Assembly (NCBI GenBank): GCA_002315325.1
Contig: DCGU01000051.1
Location: forward strand, 1 to 14,488
DNA length: 14,488 bases
From: Clostridiales bacterium UBA1770
GTDB lineage: Bacteria; Bacillota; Clostridia; Oscillospirales; CAG-272
Direction of reading: 5' to 3'
Part shown: positions 1-6,638 of the stretch, one piece after another
Layout of the letters: every line of letters starts with the position of its first letter
Position numbering within the stretch: the first letter of the stretch is position 1
Made by a program: the position numbers and the translations under genes
The notes under the pieces: generated by a model
What the model was told of the DNA's origin: nothing
The model's input: only the letters and a program-made list of their open reading frames with translations
Database searches by the model: none

Positions 1-648
1 CTTTGGTCCTCGCTCTCTTTACGCATCGGATATAAAGGTTTGATTGTTTTCCTGGATGAATGCGTCAATCTGTATAAAATTGTGAATCGTGTCAGCCGTG
101 AAAATAATTACGAAATGATATTGACTATGTTTAACGACACGTTACAGGGCAACGCAGAGGGCTTGGAACTGATTTTCGGCGGGACACCGCAATTTTTGGA
201 AGATACGCGCCGCGGTTTATTCAGTTATGAAGCCCTGCGCAGCCGTTTATGCGATTCGCATTTTGCCGTACAGGGGGTCAGAAACCTAATGTCGCCTGTC
301 ATCCGTTTAAAACGATTGTCGAACGACGAACTGTTTGCGTTATTGATTCGCGTTTCCGACCTTCACGCACAGTATTACGGTTACGAATCACTGATTTCGG
401 AAGAAGAAATGATTTCGTTTTATAACAAATGCCTGTCAAGAATAGGTGCTGACGAAATGATTACCCCACGTGAAGTTATCCGCGATTTTCTGTTTATACT
501 CGATCTTTTATATCAAAATCCCGACAAACGCTTTGCCGACGTCATCAGCGGTATGGAACGTACGCAAAACGATAATCCAAATGCTGCAGCAGAAGAGACC
601 GAACGCAAAGACACGGCAAAATATGCTGCCAACGATATTGTATTTTAA
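1..648 (+). CDS. BrxD/DUF2791-family P-loop ATPase, C-terminal part (5' end outside window)
   Basis: The reading frame is open from base 1, so the gene starts upstream of the window and only its last ~215 codons are present. The visible part opens with a Walker B strand (GLIVFLDE, Asp-Glu at 55-60). Downstream are a sensor-like stretch (LELIFGGTPQF) and the block EDTRRGLFSYEALRSRL, which I recognise as characteristic of the DUF2791 BREX-type ATP-binding proteins (BrxC/BrxD relatives). Walker A must lie to the left and cannot be checked. The last ~30 residues are polar and probably disordered. In BREX type 2-like loci BrxD is encoded next to the helicase BrxHI, and the next gene here is such a helicase, 19 nt downstream, so the two are probably one transcription unit. 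The family call is fairly secure from motifs and neighbour. The biological role (phage defence) is inferred from context, and the BrxD subtype is not certain. Confidence 0.8.
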   Translation, partial: LWSSLSLRIGYKGLIVFLDECVNLYKIVNRVSRENNYEMILTMFNDTLQGNAEGLELIFGGTPQFLEDTRRGLFSYEALRSRLCDSHFAVQGVRNLMSPVIRLKRLSNDELFALLIRVSDLHAQYYGYESLISEEEMISFYNKCLSRIGADEMITPREVIRDFLFILDLLYQNPDKRFADVISGMERTQNDNPNAAAEETERKDTAKYAANDIVF

Positions 649-667
649 CACGAACAGGAGATAACTC

Positions 668-2896
668 ATGGATGCTGTCTCAAATGAAAATGCGATTTTC
701 GACAGATTTCCGGATTTTATAAAAGAATATATCTATGCACACGGATGGTCTCAATTAAAAGAAATCCAGGTTGCTGCAGCCGCGTCTCTTTTCTATCATG
801 ACAGCAACTTACTGTTGACATCTTCCACTGCCAGCGGTAAAACGGAGGCGGCTTTCTTTCCGATTCTCAGCGATTTATACGACAACCCGGTTGACAGTGT
901 AGGTGTGCTATATGTCGCGCCGTTAAAAAGTTTAATCAACGACCAATTTTCCAGAATGACGGAATTATTGGACGCTTCCGGCATTCCGGTGACACATTGG
1001 CACGGTGACGTGGCCTCTTCGCAAAAAAAGAAATTATTGGATAATCCGAAGGGGATACTGCAAATCACCCCCGAATCATTGGAGGCTATGCTGATTCGCA
1101 GATCAAACGACGTCCCCCGTATTTTCCGTGATTTACGATACGTTATCATAGATGAGATTCATACGTTGACCGGGTCCGACCGCGGGAACCAAATCATCTG
1201 TCAATTGATTCGTATTGCAAAACTGATCGGTCACGTCCCGCGCAGAATCGGATTATCGGCAACACTCGGCGATACTTCCTATGCGGCGCAATGGCTTTCC
1301 GGCGGCACAAACAAACCGACGGACGTGCCGGTCCCGCCGCAGGAAAAAATCAAATGGCGTCTGGGACTGGAACATTTCTTTATGCAGAACGCTCCCGTTT
1401 CACAACCGACCTCCGACGGCACTTCAGTAAAAAAACCGCTGCTTGACGCCGGGTATGAATATATGTACGATTGTGTTGCCGGGAAAAAATGTCTTGTTTT
1501 TTCAAACTCACGTGAAGAAACGGAATATCTTACGGCGACGTTTCGACAAATTGCCAAATACAAAAATGAACCCGACCGTTTTTTGATTCATCACGGAAAT
1601 TTGTCCGCATCGCTGCGCGAAGAAGCAGAACTCAAATTAAAAAACGATGAAGAAAACGTAGTCACGTGTGCAACCGTGACGTTGGAACTCGGCATAGATA
1701 TCGGCAAGTTGGAACGAATCGTACAAAATCAAGCGCCGAACTCCGTTATGAGTTTTTTGCAGCGTTTGGGCAGATCCGGGCGCAGAGAAACACCTCCCGA
1801 AATGATGATGGTATTCAGGGAAGAAGACCCGCTCCCCAATACGCCGCTGCCGCAGCTGATGCCATGGCAGTTACTGCAAGGTATTGCTATCATTCAATTA
1901 TATATTGAAGACCGGTTTATTGAACCGCCGTATCAAAAAACGATGCCGTTCAGTTTACTGTTTCATCAAACGCTCAGTCAACTGGCTGCAAGGGGTGAAA
2001 TGACTGCTGCCGATCTTGCAGTTCTTCTGTTGGAACAACCCGTTTTCTCACACGTAACCAAAGAAGATTACAGGACGCTGCTTTTATCCATGCTTAATCA
2101 TAACTTCCTTGAAATGACGGAGGAAAAGGGACTGATTGTTGGGCTGCGCGGCGAACAGCTGCTGAAAAGCTATAAGTTTTTCGCCGTTTTCAAAGACACG
2201 TATGATTTCACGGTACGTAACGGTTCCGATGAAATCGGAACGCTTTCTTCACCGCCGCCTGTCGGCGATCGGTTTGCCTTAGCGGGCCGTGTTTGGGAAG
2301 TAGAAGAACTTGATATCGAGCACAAATTGCTTTACGTAAAAAGCGTTGATGGAAAAATGGAAGTATCATGGCCCGGTGATTACGGTGAAATACACACAGC
2401 TATTCTTGAACGAATGAAAAAAATATTGGAAGAGGACACAGTGTATCCGTATTTATTGCCCGGTGCCGCCAAACGTTTAAGCGACGCAAGACATACGGCA
2501 AGGGCCACCGGTATGTTACAAAAGACACTCGTTCCGCTCGGCGGTTATACGTGGTGTATGTTCCCCTGGGCAGGAACCCGGTCTTTCCGTACAATGCGGC
2601 GGTTTCTTGCTAAATACGCCGACCGGTTCAAAATATCCGGCATTGATTTCGAGGGCTGTTACTACGTTACCTTCCGAATGGAGCAGGGGAGCGCTGCAGA
2701 ACTGCTTTCGGTTTTAAAGAATGAAATCGTCACCCACGATGATGACCTAAACGATTTGGTTTCAGGCAAGGAACTGCCCGTTTTCGACAAGTATGACGAT
2801 TATATACCGGCCGAGCTGCTCAGACGTTCTTTTGCAGCCGATAAGCTGAATATAAAAGAATTACAAAACAAATTTGAACGCGGCGCCTATCAATAA
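668..2896 (+). CDS. Superfamily 2 DEAD/DEAH-box helicase, Lhr/BrxHI-like
   Basis: A 742-residue protein with the full set of SF2 helicase motifs: Walker A TASGKT (54-59), Ia YVAPLKSL (~82-89), Ib TPESL (134-138), II DEIH (162-165), III SAT (197-199), IV CLVFSNSREETE (275-286), V ATVTLELGIDIG (335-346) and VI QRLGRSGRR (365-373). The GIDIG and QRLGRSGRR forms are typical of the Lhr-like branch that includes BrxHI of BREX systems. Residues ~380-742 form a long C-terminal region whose domains I cannot name. It presumably couples ATP hydrolysis to translocation on DNA. The ATG at 668 is preceded by AGGAG (656-660) at 7-nt spacing. It lies 19 nt after the BrxD-like gene, which supports one operon and a shared role in defence. 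A chromosomal repair helicase of the Lhr family is the main alternative, made less likely by the BrxD-like neighbour. Confidence 0.88.
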   Translation: MDAVSNENAIFDRFPDFIKEYIYAHGWSQLKEIQVAAAASLFYHDSNLLLTSSTASGKTEAAFFPILSDLYDNPVDSVGVLYVAPLKSLINDQFSRMTELLDASGIPVTHWHGDVASSQKKKLLDNPKGILQITPESLEAMLIRRSNDVPRIFRDLRYVIIDEIHTLTGSDRGNQIICQLIRIAKLIGHVPRRIGLSATLGDTSYAAQWLSGGTNKPTDVPVPPQEKIKWRLGLEHFFMQNAPVSQPTSDGTSVKKPLLDAGYEYMYDCVAGKKCLVFSNSREETEYLTATFRQIAKYKNEPDRFLIHHGNLSASLREEAELKLKNDEENVVTCATVTLELGIDIGKLERIVQNQAPNSVMSFLQRLGRSGRRETPPEMMMVFREEDPLPNTPLPQLMPWQLLQGIAIIQLYIEDRFIEPPYQKTMPFSLLFHQTLSQLAARGEMTAADLAVLLLEQPVFSHVTKEDYRTLLLSMLNHNFLEMTEEKGLIVGLRGEQLLKSYKFFAVFKDTYDFTVRNGSDEIGTLSSPPPVGDRFALAGRVWEVEELDIEHKLLYVKSVDGKMEVSWPGDYGEIHTAILERMKKILEEDTVYPYLLPGAAKRLSDARHTARATGMLQKTLVPLGGYTWCMFPWAGTRSFRTMRRFLAKYADRFKISGIDFEGCYYVTFRMEQGSAAELLSVLKNEIVTHDDDLNDLVSGKELPVFDKYDDYIPAELLRRSFAADKLNIKELQNKFERGAYQ

Positions 2897-2976
2897 ACCG
2901 AATTATCAGGGAATGCCCGCGCGGGTCTCTATTTAAATCAAATAATCTGACACAATACCCGCAGTTTTTCAGAAAC

Positions 2977-3037
2977 GGCGAAGAAGTGCAAAATGGATCG
3001 AATTGTCGATAGCTAATTGTTCTTCTTCGCCTTTTTT
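2977..3037 (+). terminator. Long-loop rho-independent terminator after the helicase gene
   Basis: A perfect 10-bp stem, GGCGAAGAAG (2977-2986) with CTTCTTCGCC (3022-3031), is followed by a run of T (3032-3037 and one more). The 35-nt loop is unusually long and contains its own 5-bp hairpin, ATCGA (2997-3001) with TCGAT (3006-3010). It lies ~80 nt after the helicase stop codon and before the promoters of the next operon, so it most likely ends the helicase transcript. Confidence 0.75.
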
Positions 3038-3094
3038 TACGTCAAAAAAGGAAGGATTTGCTCGACAGGGAAACGGAAGACTTCATTATTTATA

Positions 3095-3123
3095 TTGACA
3101 TAGTTGACTTTATAGAGTATAAT
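3095..3123 (+). promoter_or_regulatory. Promoter P1 of the decarboxylase operon (perfect sigma-A consensus)
   Basis: TTGACA (3095-3100), 17-nt spacer, TATAAT (3118-3123): every base of both hexamers matches the housekeeping consensus. Transcription would start near 3130, giving a leader of ~70 nt before the ATG at 3200. It overlaps P2. Confidence 0.88.
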
Positions 3124-3133
3124 TGAGTATAAT
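3104..3133 (+). promoter_or_regulatory. Promoter P2 of the decarboxylase operon, interleaved with P1
   Basis: TTGACT (3104-3109), 18-nt spacer, TATAAT (3128-3133). It is shifted 9-10 nt from P1, and the -10 region is a direct repeat of GAGTATAAT (3115-3123 and 3125-3133). It looks like a small local duplication that created a second start site. Whether both are used cannot be told from sequence. Confidence 0.7.
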
Positions 3134-3184
3134 GGGTAGTAAGTTTATTTAACTGCCTTAATAGTATTTTTATGTATCACATAT

Positions 3185-3191
3185 AAGGAGG
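3185..3191 (+). promoter_or_regulatory. Strong ribosome binding site of the first operon gene
   Basis: AAGGAGG, a full match to the anti-Shine-Dalgarno core, ends 8 nt before the ATG at 3200. It fixes that start although homologues of the encoded carboxyltransferase often carry ~35 further N-terminal residues. Confidence 0.85.
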
Positions 3192-3199
3192 ATTTTCCT

Positions 3200-4567
3200 A
3201 TGGGTAACAGAGACACCATCGGTGCCAAAAGAATTCTGTCGCTCTTCGATGAGGGTACTTTCGTTGAAGTCGGTTCCTTTATGAAGCGCGCCGGTTCCGA
3301 GACATGCGAGGGAGTGATTGGCGGTTATGGTGCCGTCAACGGTAAACTGGCCTATGCTTTTTCCCAAGATGCGGATAACATGCAGGGTGCGGTTGACCAG
3401 CTTCATGCCAAAAAAATCGAAATGATTTACGACATGGCATTGAAGAACGGTGCGCCCGTCATCGGTTTATTTGACACGGCCGGTGCCGTTGTCTATGACG
3501 GTGCGGTTGCGCTCTCGTCTTTCGGCACTTTACTGAATTGTGCCGCTAAAGCTTCCGGCAGAGTTCCTCAAATTGCCGTTATTACCGGTGTATGCCCCGG
3601 TATGGCTGCCGTAGCTGCTTCTTCTTTTGATTTTGTCGTCGGCATTGAGGAGTGTTCTAAATTGTACGTCAATTCTCCTTTCCTGATCGGCAAGGAAGTC
3701 GGCACGGCCGATTGGGCCGCCGCTAACGGTGCAACCTCCCTGACTTGCGAAAACGAAGGCGCTGCATTTGACAAAGTCCGTGCACTCATTGATATGCTTC
3801 CTGCCAATGCAGGCTTGTCTGCACTGGTTGGGAACACCGATGATTGTGAGCGTGTTTCCGCTGTCAACTTTGCCGATGATCTTGAGGCATCCGTTGCCAA
3901 TCTTTGCGACGCCGGTTCCTGCCTTGAAATCGGCAATGCTTATGCCCCTGAGATGAAATTGTACGTTGCCACAATGGGCGGTGTCACCGTTGGCATCGTT
4001 GCCAACAATCCTGCCGAAAACAACGGCAATCTGACTGCCGCAGGCGCACGCAAAGCCTCCCGCTTCATTGGATTCTGCGATGCATTTAATATGCCTGTGG
4101 TCACTTTGGTGAATTCCTGCGGCGTTGCCGTTGCCAAAGAACAGGAAGCCGCACAGTTCTCTGCAGAATTGGCAAAACTGTCCATGGCGTATGCAGGTGC
4201 TTCCACGGCAAAAATCACCGTTTTGACAGGCCCTGCTTACGGTGCGTCCTTTACTTTAATGGGTTCGAAGTCACTCGGTGCCGACCTTGTTTTGGCACTG
4301 CCCGAAGCCACAATCGGTGTACTCTCTCCCGAGGCTTCCGTTGCGTTTGTTTGGAATGACAAAGTTACCGCAGAAACTTCCCGCGAGTCTTTAGTGGATG
4401 AATGGAAGAATAAATATGCCGCTCCTGCAGTTGCTGCTGCAAACGGTTGCATTGACGATCTAGTAGACGCCGGTGAATTGCGCGCTCGCATTTGTTCCGC
4501 AGTATTCATGCTGATGGACAAAAATGAAAAAATGCCCGTACGCAAGCATTCCGTTTTGCCCCTGTAA
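3200..4567 (+). CDS. Divergent biotin-dependent acyl-CoA carboxyltransferase (12S/MmdA-like)
   Basis: A 455-residue protein with the two-lobed crotonase-like fold of the carboxyltransferase family (MmdA, transcarboxylase 12S, PccB). Landmarks of the first lobe are the start-proximal RILSLFDEGTFVEVGSF, the QDADNMQGAVDQLHAKKI block and GAPVIGLFD. Those of the second lobe are GIVANNPAENNGNL, ASRFIGFCDAFNMPVVTL, KITVLTGPAYGA and SKSLGADLVLALP. Such enzymes move a carboxyl group between an acyl-CoA and carboxybiotin. It is shorter than typical MmdA (~510 residues), lacking the usual N-terminal ~35 residues. Two catalytic loops are altered: DTAGAVVYDG (92-101) where family members have DSGGARIQEG, and NSCGVAVAKEQE (305-316) where GFLPG is usual. 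The substrate (methylmalonyl-CoA, glutaconyl-CoA, malonyl-CoA or other) is therefore open. It is the first gene of the five-gene operon, and its stop codon overlaps the next ribosome binding site. Confidence 0.85.
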   Translation: MGNRDTIGAKRILSLFDEGTFVEVGSFMKRAGSETCEGVIGGYGAVNGKLAYAFSQDADNMQGAVDQLHAKKIEMIYDMALKNGAPVIGLFDTAGAVVYDGAVALSSFGTLLNCAAKASGRVPQIAVITGVCPGMAAVAASSFDFVVGIEECSKLYVNSPFLIGKEVGTADWAAANGATSLTCENEGAAFDKVRALIDMLPANAGLSALVGNTDDCERVSAVNFADDLEASVANLCDAGSCLEIGNAYAPEMKLYVATMGGVTVGIVANNPAENNGNLTAAGARKASRFIGFCDAFNMPVVTLVNSCGVAVAKEQEAAQFSAELAKLSMAYAGASTAKITVLTGPAYGASFTLMGSKSLGADLVLALPEATIGVLSPEASVAFVWNDKVTAETSRESLVDEWKNKYAAPAVAAANGCIDDLVDAGELRARICSAVFMLMDKNEKMPVRKHSVLPL

Positions 4568-4572
4568 GGAGG
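4566..4572 (+). promoter_or_regulatory. Ribosome binding site overlapping the upstream stop codon
   Basis: AAGGAGG begins inside the TAA stop (4565-4567) of the carboxyltransferase gene and ends 5 nt before the ATG at 4578. This decides the start of the next gene against an in-frame ATG at 4524 lying within the preceding gene, and it suggests translational coupling of the two subunits. Confidence 0.8.
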
Positions 4573-4577
4573 CTCTT

Positions 4578-5021
4578 ATGAAAAAAATAAAAAATCTCGT
4601 CAAGATTTTCGCGTCTTGTTCCTTGCTGCTGACGTGTATATCTTGTGCTGAGGAAACCGAAGACCTTGGCGGTGCATTTTCCGGTGCAAGATGGCTCTAT
4701 GCCGGTAAAATGACTCTCCTGGGATTGGCAGTTATTTTTTCCGTTTTGGCAATTTTGTGGGCAGCATTGTCTCTTTTCCGTGTATTTTCCGAAGGCGGCG
4801 CGAAAAAGAAGCCCGCATCCGATAACAAGGATAGCGTTTCCGAACCCGCTGCAGCGCCTGCTGCCGCAGCTTCCGCTCCTTCTGCCGACAATAATGAATT
4901 AATTGCTGTCATTTCTGCAGCCGTTGCCGCCTATCTTGGCAGCAACAGCGAAAAAAACGCAACCGGTTTCCGCGTCGTATCTTTTAAACGCGTCGGTGAA
5001 AACGCTAAAATTTCAAAATAA
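4578..5021 (+). CDS. OadG/MmdD-like small membrane subunit of the decarboxylase complex
   Basis: A 147-residue protein. In OadG/MmdD families one transmembrane helix anchors the complex, and a C-terminal tail binds the carboxyltransferase and organises the biotin carrier. Visible here is a hydrophobic helix, roughly MTLLGLAVIFSVLAILWAAL (about residues 45-64). An Ala/Pro-rich linker follows, then the typical tail ELIAVISAAVAAYLG followed by FRVVSFKRV. Ahead of the helix is an extra segment resembling a secretion signal, with Lys residues, a hydrophobic core and LTCISC followed by an acidic stretch. It could be a Sec or imperfect lipoprotein signal; usual OadG proteins start directly with their helix. 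The family call rests on the helix, linker and tail pattern plus its position between the carboxyltransferase and biotin carrier genes. Sequence identity in this family is low, so the exact subtype is uncertain. Confidence 0.75.
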   Translation: MKKIKNLVKIFASCSLLLTCISCAEETEDLGGAFSGARWLYAGKMTLLGLAVIFSVLAILWAALSLFRVFSEGGAKKKPASDNKDSVSEPAAAPAAAASAPSADNNELIAVISAAVAAYLGSNSEKNATGFRVVSFKRVGENAKISK

Positions 5022-5043
5022 TAACTGAAGGGAAGTAAAAATA

Positions 5044-5409
5044 ATGAAAACTTATACAATCACTGTTAACGGTGTCGCTTACGAGGTCACTGTTGAAGAA
5101 ACGAATGGTTCCGCTCCCGTTGCTGCTGCTCCTGTTGTAAACGCAGCGCCTGCCGCTCCCAAAGCCGCTCCTGCTCCCGCTGCTGCCCCTGCCGGTGCAA
5201 CCGTAATCAAAGCACCTATGCAGGGTAACATCATTAAAATCAATTTCCAAAAGGGCGATTCCGTAAAGCGCGGCGACGTTCTTTGCGTGCTGGAAGCCAT
5301 GAAAATGGAAAATGATATTTGCGCACCTACTGATGGTGTTGTTGCTTCCGTTAACGTTACCAAAGGTTCTACCGTCGCTACCGACGCTGTGCTTTTCTCT
5401 TTAAACTAA
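5044..5409 (+). CDS. Biotin carboxyl carrier protein of the decarboxylase/transcarboxylase complex
   Basis: A 121-residue protein. The N-terminal ~20 residues (KTYTITVNGVAYEVTVEE) match the usual start of small decarboxylase biotin carriers. An Ala/Pro hinge (about 23-51) leads to a biotinyl domain (about 52-121) with the biotin attachment motif EAMKMEN (84-90), Lys87 being the biotinylated residue. It would shuttle CO2 as carboxybiotin between the carboxyltransferase(s) and the membrane decarboxylase. Its size and layout resemble transcarboxylase 1.3S and MmdC. It is the only biotin carrier in the operon: the OadA-like protein encoded downstream ends without a biotinyl domain, so both carboxyltransferases would have to share this one. 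The start at 5044 has GAAGGGAAG upstream, and the gaps on both sides are 22 nt. Confidence 0.93.
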   Translation: MKTYTITVNGVAYEVTVEETNGSAPVAAAPVVNAAPAAPKAAPAPAAAPAGATVIKAPMQGNIIKINFQKGDSVKRGDVLCVLEAMKMENDICAPTDGVVASVNVTKGSTVATDAVLFSLN

Positions 5410-5431
5410 TCTCTGAAAGGAAATAGATAAA

Positions 5432-6616
5432 ATGCTTGACAGCATTCTTAACTTTCTGCGCGGGACCGGTTTTGCACAGCTGTTCAGTTCTGCCGATTGG
5501 TGGAAAACCCTGATTATGTTAGGGATTTCCTGTTTGCTGGTCTATTTGGCCATCGTTAAACAGTTTGAACCGCTTTTGCTGTTACCGATTGCTATCGGTA
5601 TGTTACTTACCAATCTTCCCGGCGCCAATATGTTCCATTTGGATTTCTTTATTTCGGAAGGCGAAATTGATTTTGCATACGTATTGCATCACGGCGGCCT
5701 TTTGGATTTATTGTACCTGGGTGTTAAACTCGGTATTTATCCCTGCTTGATTTTCATCGGTATCGGTGCGATGACAGATTTTGCACCGTTGATTTCCAAC
5801 CCCAAAAGCTTAATTATCGGTGCCGGTGCTCAGTTGGGTGTTTTTGTTGCATTCTCCGCCGCTTTAATTTCCGGTCAATTTAATCCCCTTGAAGCTGCCG
5901 CCATCGGTATCATCGGCGGTGCGGACGGTCCTACGGCCATTTTGGTCACCAAAACGCTGGCACCCCATTTGCTTGGTGCCATAGCGATTGCCGCTTACAG
6001 TTATATGGCTTTGATTCCCATGATTCAACCACCGTTCATGAAGCTGATTACAACGCCACGCGAACGCAAAATTAAAATGACCGCATTGCGCACCGTCAGC
6101 AAGACGGAAAAGATTTTGTTCCCGATTGTTGTTACCGGACTGGTTGGTTTAATTATTCCCGATGCCGTCCCGCTGATCGGTTGTCTTATGTTCGGTAATT
6201 TGCTTAACGTATGCGGCGTAACGGAACGTTTATCGAAGACCGTTCAAAACGAATTAATGAATATCGTTACCGTTTTCCTGGGCATTTCCGTCGGTGCAAC
6301 TGCCAGCGCAGACAACTTCTTAAGTTTGCGTACCGTACTGATTATTTTCTGCGGTTTGGTTGCATTCTGCATTTCAACGGTTGGCGGTTTGCTGACTGCA
6401 AAGGTAATGAATATTCTTGCAGGCGGTAATGCCATCAACCCCTTGATTGGTTCCGCAGGTGTTTCTGCCGTTCCTATGGCAGCACGCGTATCCCAAAAAA
6501 TCGGACAGAAAGAAGATCCTTCCAACTTCCTGTTAATGCACGCGATGGGGCCTAACGTGGCAGGTGTAATCGGTTCTGCCGTTGCTGCCGGCGTGTTCCT
6601 GTCCTGGTTCGCTTAA
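5432..6616 (+). CDS. oadB: Na+-translocating carboxybiotin decarboxylase, beta subunit (OadB/MmdB/GcdB family)
   Basis: A 394-residue, highly hydrophobic membrane protein, slightly shorter than OadB of proteobacteria and close to MmdB. It releases CO2 from carboxybiotin and uses the energy to export Na+. The family hallmarks are intact. GGADGPTAI (162-170) has the Asp (165) that is essential in studied homologues, GNLLNVCGVTERL precedes a conserved NELMNIVTVFLGISVGA stretch, and NPLIGSAGVSAVPMAARVSQ (336-355) carries the Asn, Gly, Ser and Arg of the second ion-path region. Many hydrophobic helices are visible, and the protein ends in a helix (AGVFLSWFA). AAAGGAA (5416-5422) precedes the ATG at 5432. 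Family and Na+-pump role are well supported. Which decarboxylase name applies depends on the carboxyltransferase partner, so the symbol is generic. Confidence 0.93.
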   Translation: MLDSILNFLRGTGFAQLFSSADWWKTLIMLGISCLLVYLAIVKQFEPLLLLPIAIGMLLTNLPGANMFHLDFFISEGEIDFAYVLHHGGLLDLLYLGVKLGIYPCLIFIGIGAMTDFAPLISNPKSLIIGAGAQLGVFVAFSAALISGQFNPLEAAAIGIIGGADGPTAILVTKTLAPHLLGAIAIAAYSYMALIPMIQPPFMKLITTPRERKIKMTALRTVSKTEKILFPIVVTGLVGLIIPDAVPLIGCLMFGNLLNVCGVTERLSKTVQNELMNIVTVFLGISVGATASADNFLSLRTVLIIFCGLVAFCISTVGGLLTAKVMNILAGGNAINPLIGSAGVSAVPMAARVSQKIGQKEDPSNFLLMHAMGPNVAGVIGSAVAAGVFLSWFA

Positions 6617-6638
6617 TTCAGTAGAGGAGATTTGTATT

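Larger units (their letters stand above)
2897..3199. other. 303-nt intergenic region between helicase and decarboxylase operon
   Basis: No gene is visible here. It holds a 10-bp palindrome CCCGCGCGGG (2916-2925) just after the helicase stop, a long-loop terminator-like hairpin (2977-3037), and two interleaved sigma-A-type promoters (3095-3133). A ~60-70 nt 5' leader without a strong hairpin follows, ending in a perfect AAGGAGG. It marks the boundary between the defence-like genes and the metabolic operon. Confidence 0.75.

Noticed and set aside
2916..2925. Palindrome CCCGCGCGGG after the helicase gene, considered as an operator or terminator.
   Set aside because: As RNA it would leave only a 3-bp stem, no T-run follows, and no regulator gene is nearby; probably chance or a decayed hairpin.
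4524..4577. Upstream in-frame ATG for the OadG-like gene.
   Set aside because: It overlaps the end of the carboxyltransferase gene and lacks a ribosome binding site; AAGGAGG at 4566-4572 points to the ATG at 4578.
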